DNA of 64,000 nucleotides from Cymbidium sinense (Eukaryota; Streptophyta; Magnoliopsida; Asparagales; Orchidaceae). The stretch's first letter is position 1. Each line of letters starts with the position of its first letter. The notes below the pieces were generated by a model that was not told where the DNA came from, did not search any database, and saw only the letters and a list, made by a program, of their open reading frames with translations. The translations under genes and the position numbers were made by a program. Positions 61,305-64,000 of the stretch are shown in pieces. The DNA is taken from NCBI GenBank assembly GCA_021442155.1, contig CM038222.1, forward strand, positions 54,803,352 to 54,867,351, written 5' to 3'.

Positions 61305-63249
61305 AAGGCCCCAATAGGTGTGGTGTGACTCAGGACACCACATGTATCGTCAAGAGATGATCAACAACATCAATCGATCATAAGAACTAAAAAGAAATGT
61401 TCTACTAACCCAATGGGATGGAATCAAGAGCTTAGTGCAATGTGAATTTATCATGTAAAAGACATAAGAGAGTGAAGGAGGAATCCACTAGGATAGAATA
61501 TGTAAACCTTCCACAATGAAACATGTTCAAGTCATTGGGGATGAGAGGTTTATTGATTTATGTTTCAGGGAGACATTTGATTTGTTGGGATTTTCTATGT
61601 GAATGAAAAGTGAACTCTACTGGGAACAACTTCAAGAAACCAACAAATCAAGAATGCATAGTTTAGGACGGTCATGCTAGAAAGAATGCATAGTAAACTT
61701 ACATCTTCCTAAGAAAAATGACTATTGGGGTAACTAGCTTGTGGAAAGACATATTGAACCCGTCTTAAGGGCGATTACGGAAAGAGTGCTGACATAGGGA
61801 CTTATCTCAACTCAGGTAGCCAGGAAATTCCTATAGGGAGTTCTTTTGACACTGGCCTAAAGATAGGATACTTGCTTGGGAAAAGGGGCCCTTTGGGGGG
61901 ATTGAATTCCTAATCCATAAGTGAATGTTTTTGTTTATTTATTTTATTTGTTTATCATGGATCCTACTGGTTTGCGAGGGATCAAACTGAGAAGGAGCTT
62001 ATATTAGCCTAGACCTATCTCGGGTTTAATGAACGAAGGGAGAATCCACGCGTCTGCTAAACAAATTCTACAACTACAGGGGTGGCTATTAGGAAAGGGG
62101 GACTATCCAATCCAAGAGTAGTCCGGGTAATGTCTAAATGGGGTCTCAAAGGATGTGATCCAAATAGAATGCCCGCATGGGGAAGGGACCACTCTAGGCT
62201 TAATCAAATAACCTGAAGAAGATAATTTGCAATAGGTATTTGTGGCCAACCAAGAGAAAGTGTGGGACTCACATCTACCAAGAGTGGTGCATCCATTGGT
62301 GAGTTTCGAAGATAGCATAACCTAAGGTGCCCATCAATTTGCAAATAATTAGCAGAAGAAAGCTTGGGACTCACATCCTCATAGTGAATTGATTGTGGGA
62401 TAGTCTATCTTTGGCTCAATGGGTGCTATCCAACCTAGGATGACTATTGAGTGAATGCCTCAAGGGGACTTAAATCACTCAAAAGTAGTCAAGAGGAAAT
62501 GAGCCTCAAACTTATCCTAAATCTCAAATATACTCAACCTAGTCAGTGTATGGTGGTTAGTTTAAGAAGAAAGCATTGGGATTCACATCTTCTTAAACAA
62601 AATCAACATGAGGTAGCTTACTGGTTGGGCAGTGAAGTCTACCAAACTCATAGGGCAATCATTAGTTTGCAATGGTCAAGTCAGGAAAAAGGCATGGGGA
62701 CTCACATCCACCGGACAAGTGATCACTAGGGTGACATACAAGCAATTTAGCATATCAGCCTAACTTAGAGCAGCTAGTGAGTGAGTTCCACAGGGGACTT
62801 GCTCCCACATCAAAATAGCCCGAGATAAAAAAATATGTGTTAAATTTTTTTTTTTTGTGTTAAAGGGAATGGGATGCCTCTTGGGTTATCTCACACCTAC
62901 CCTAAACACACTTGGGGAATTTGATGAAATTATGCCATGAATGATAGTTGTGATCACACCAAGTAAGGATGCCGCTTTGGTTCTCTAATACCTAACTTAA
63001 TTTTGCTAGTCAAAATAGGATGCCTCTTGGGTTCTCTCACACCTCTTCTAGTAGTGCTGAGGAGTTATGTTTGATTGTGTTTGTGCTTTGAAAGAGGGAT
63101 AAGATGCCTCTTGGGTTCTCTTACACCTATCCTAACATGTCATGGCAGATTCGTAAAATAAGCAAATAACACTTTGAATGAAGAGAAGATTTTGATGAAT
63201 TTGAATGAAATTTTATTCTTTTGATGATAATTGTTTTCAAACATATTTT
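61305..63249 (-). other. 3' untranslated region of a second Ty3 copy
   Basis: Collinear with 36834-39563. It has the same edge (AAAGGCCCCAATAGGTGTGG against AAAGGGCACCCAATAGGTG), the same GGGACTCACATC-type loose repeat (61660-62720) and a four-monomer version of the GGATGCC array at 62872, 62967, 63018 and 63102. It is about 0.8 kb shorter than copy 1, mostly through fewer repeats. There is no coding. Confidence 0.75.
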
Positions 63250-64000
63250 TATGGGTAATATTTCTTCAAATAAAGCCCATTAATTGGAAGCATCAGCTCT
63301 TCCCCTTTACAATCAATGTGCTGATAAGATTCTCATTGGTAGGCTTTCTCTATGAAAAAAGGGCCTTCCAGGTTCAAACTTGCCTCCCATCTTTCAATGG
63401 GCAACAATTGATCTCCTTAGGACTAATACAAGTTCTCATACTTGAAAAGCCCTAGGGCGAACCAGCTTGCTGTGAGCTTGAATCATTTTGGATTTGTATA
63501 ACTTGAGGTTCTGGCACTCCCATAGGTGTCTCTCCTCCAAACCTTCGAGCTCTTCTAACCACAACTTGGCATTCTGCTCTATAATGATTTTGCCATCGAA
63601 TGTTATTCTTAGTGACAGGAGCTAAACTTCTAATGGTAGAACGACTTCAGATCCATACACTAAAGAGAACGGGGTAGATCTAGTTAGAGTTCTGTATGTG
63701 GTGCGGTATGCCCACAAGGCTTCAATTAACTACTCATGCCACTATCATTTGTTATCATCAAGTGTCTTCTTCAGTATCTTGATGAGAGTTTTGTTGAATG
63801 CTTCTGCTCGGCCATTTGCTTTGGGGTTGTAGATGTTGGAGTATCTCCAATCTATATCGTGTCTTTTGGTGAAGCTGTTGATCTTGGTGCTCTTGAATGC
63901 AGTACCATTATCAGATATAATTCGTCGAGGCACCCTGAATTAATATATGATATGATTCCAGAAAAATTGGAGCACATGCTGAGCTATGACCTCTCTGAGT
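63250..64000 (-). pseudogene. Ty3 integrase of a second copy, cut by the window end
   Basis: The minus strand shows, from the window edge inwards, QHVLQFFWNHII, a stop (TAA) before FRVPRRIISDNGTAFKS, then NPKANGRAEAFNKT (catalytic Glu kept), [11 protein letters not shown] (about 63700), KLVRPRAFQV followed by a stop (about 63440), and GGKFEP (about 63380). The last part is frameshifted, with bases lost after GGKFEP. It keeps two core catalytic residues that copy 1 partly lost, but it is also dead. The rest of the element, and probably another terminal block, lie beyond base 64000. Confidence 0.8.

Overview
This window looks like repeat-dominated nuclear DNA from a flowering plant. The evidence is a broken CYP71-type cytochrome P450 gene with the usual two-exon plan, plus plant-type Ty3 (Tat-lineage), CACTA and LINE remnants, a MITE, and many long AT and TAA microsatellites. 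Nothing in the sequence fixes the species. I see no intact host gene, no rRNA or tRNA gene and no CRISPR array. Every boundary given here was judged by eye.

Layout. (1) Bases 1 to about 12260 hold one long arm (copy A) of a large repeat family. It is split by about 5 kb of other repeat DNA (about 1836-6830) that carries its own tandem arrays and a GC-rich patch. (2) About 12260-23315 is a pocket of older, AT-rich DNA. It holds a P450 pseudogene on the minus strand (exon 2 about 13090-13594, exon 1 16925-17833), a MITE (19062-19311), the 5' end of a CACTA transposon with a decayed transposase-associated domain (20238 to about 21410), and a LINE ORF2 3' fragment (22410-22937). (3) 23316-36833 is a 13.5-kb block that starts TGTTGACC and ends GGTCAACA. 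Its two halves are inverted copies of the same arm. (4) 36834-46261 is the internal part of a Ty3 element on the minus strand: gag, protease, RT, RNase H, a second RNase H, integrase and a long repetitive 3' untranslated region. All of it is degenerate. (5) 46262-61304 is a second, 15.0-kb inverted block of the same family, with a coding-like minus-strand core of about 1.5 kb that I do not recognise. (6) 61305-64000 repeats the 3' part of the Ty3 internal region, again on the minus strand, and runs off the window.

How it fits together. The order block, Ty3 internal, block, Ty3 internal is what LTR-INT-LTR-INT would give. Both blocks meet the Ty3 3' region at the same sequence on their right side. 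The blocks would then be giant terminal repeats that are themselves palindromic. The competing reading is that each arm (about 6-8 kb) is an LTR and that inverted solo arms have nested beside it. The arms within a block differ noticeably, so the structure is old. None of the Ty3 reading frames is intact.
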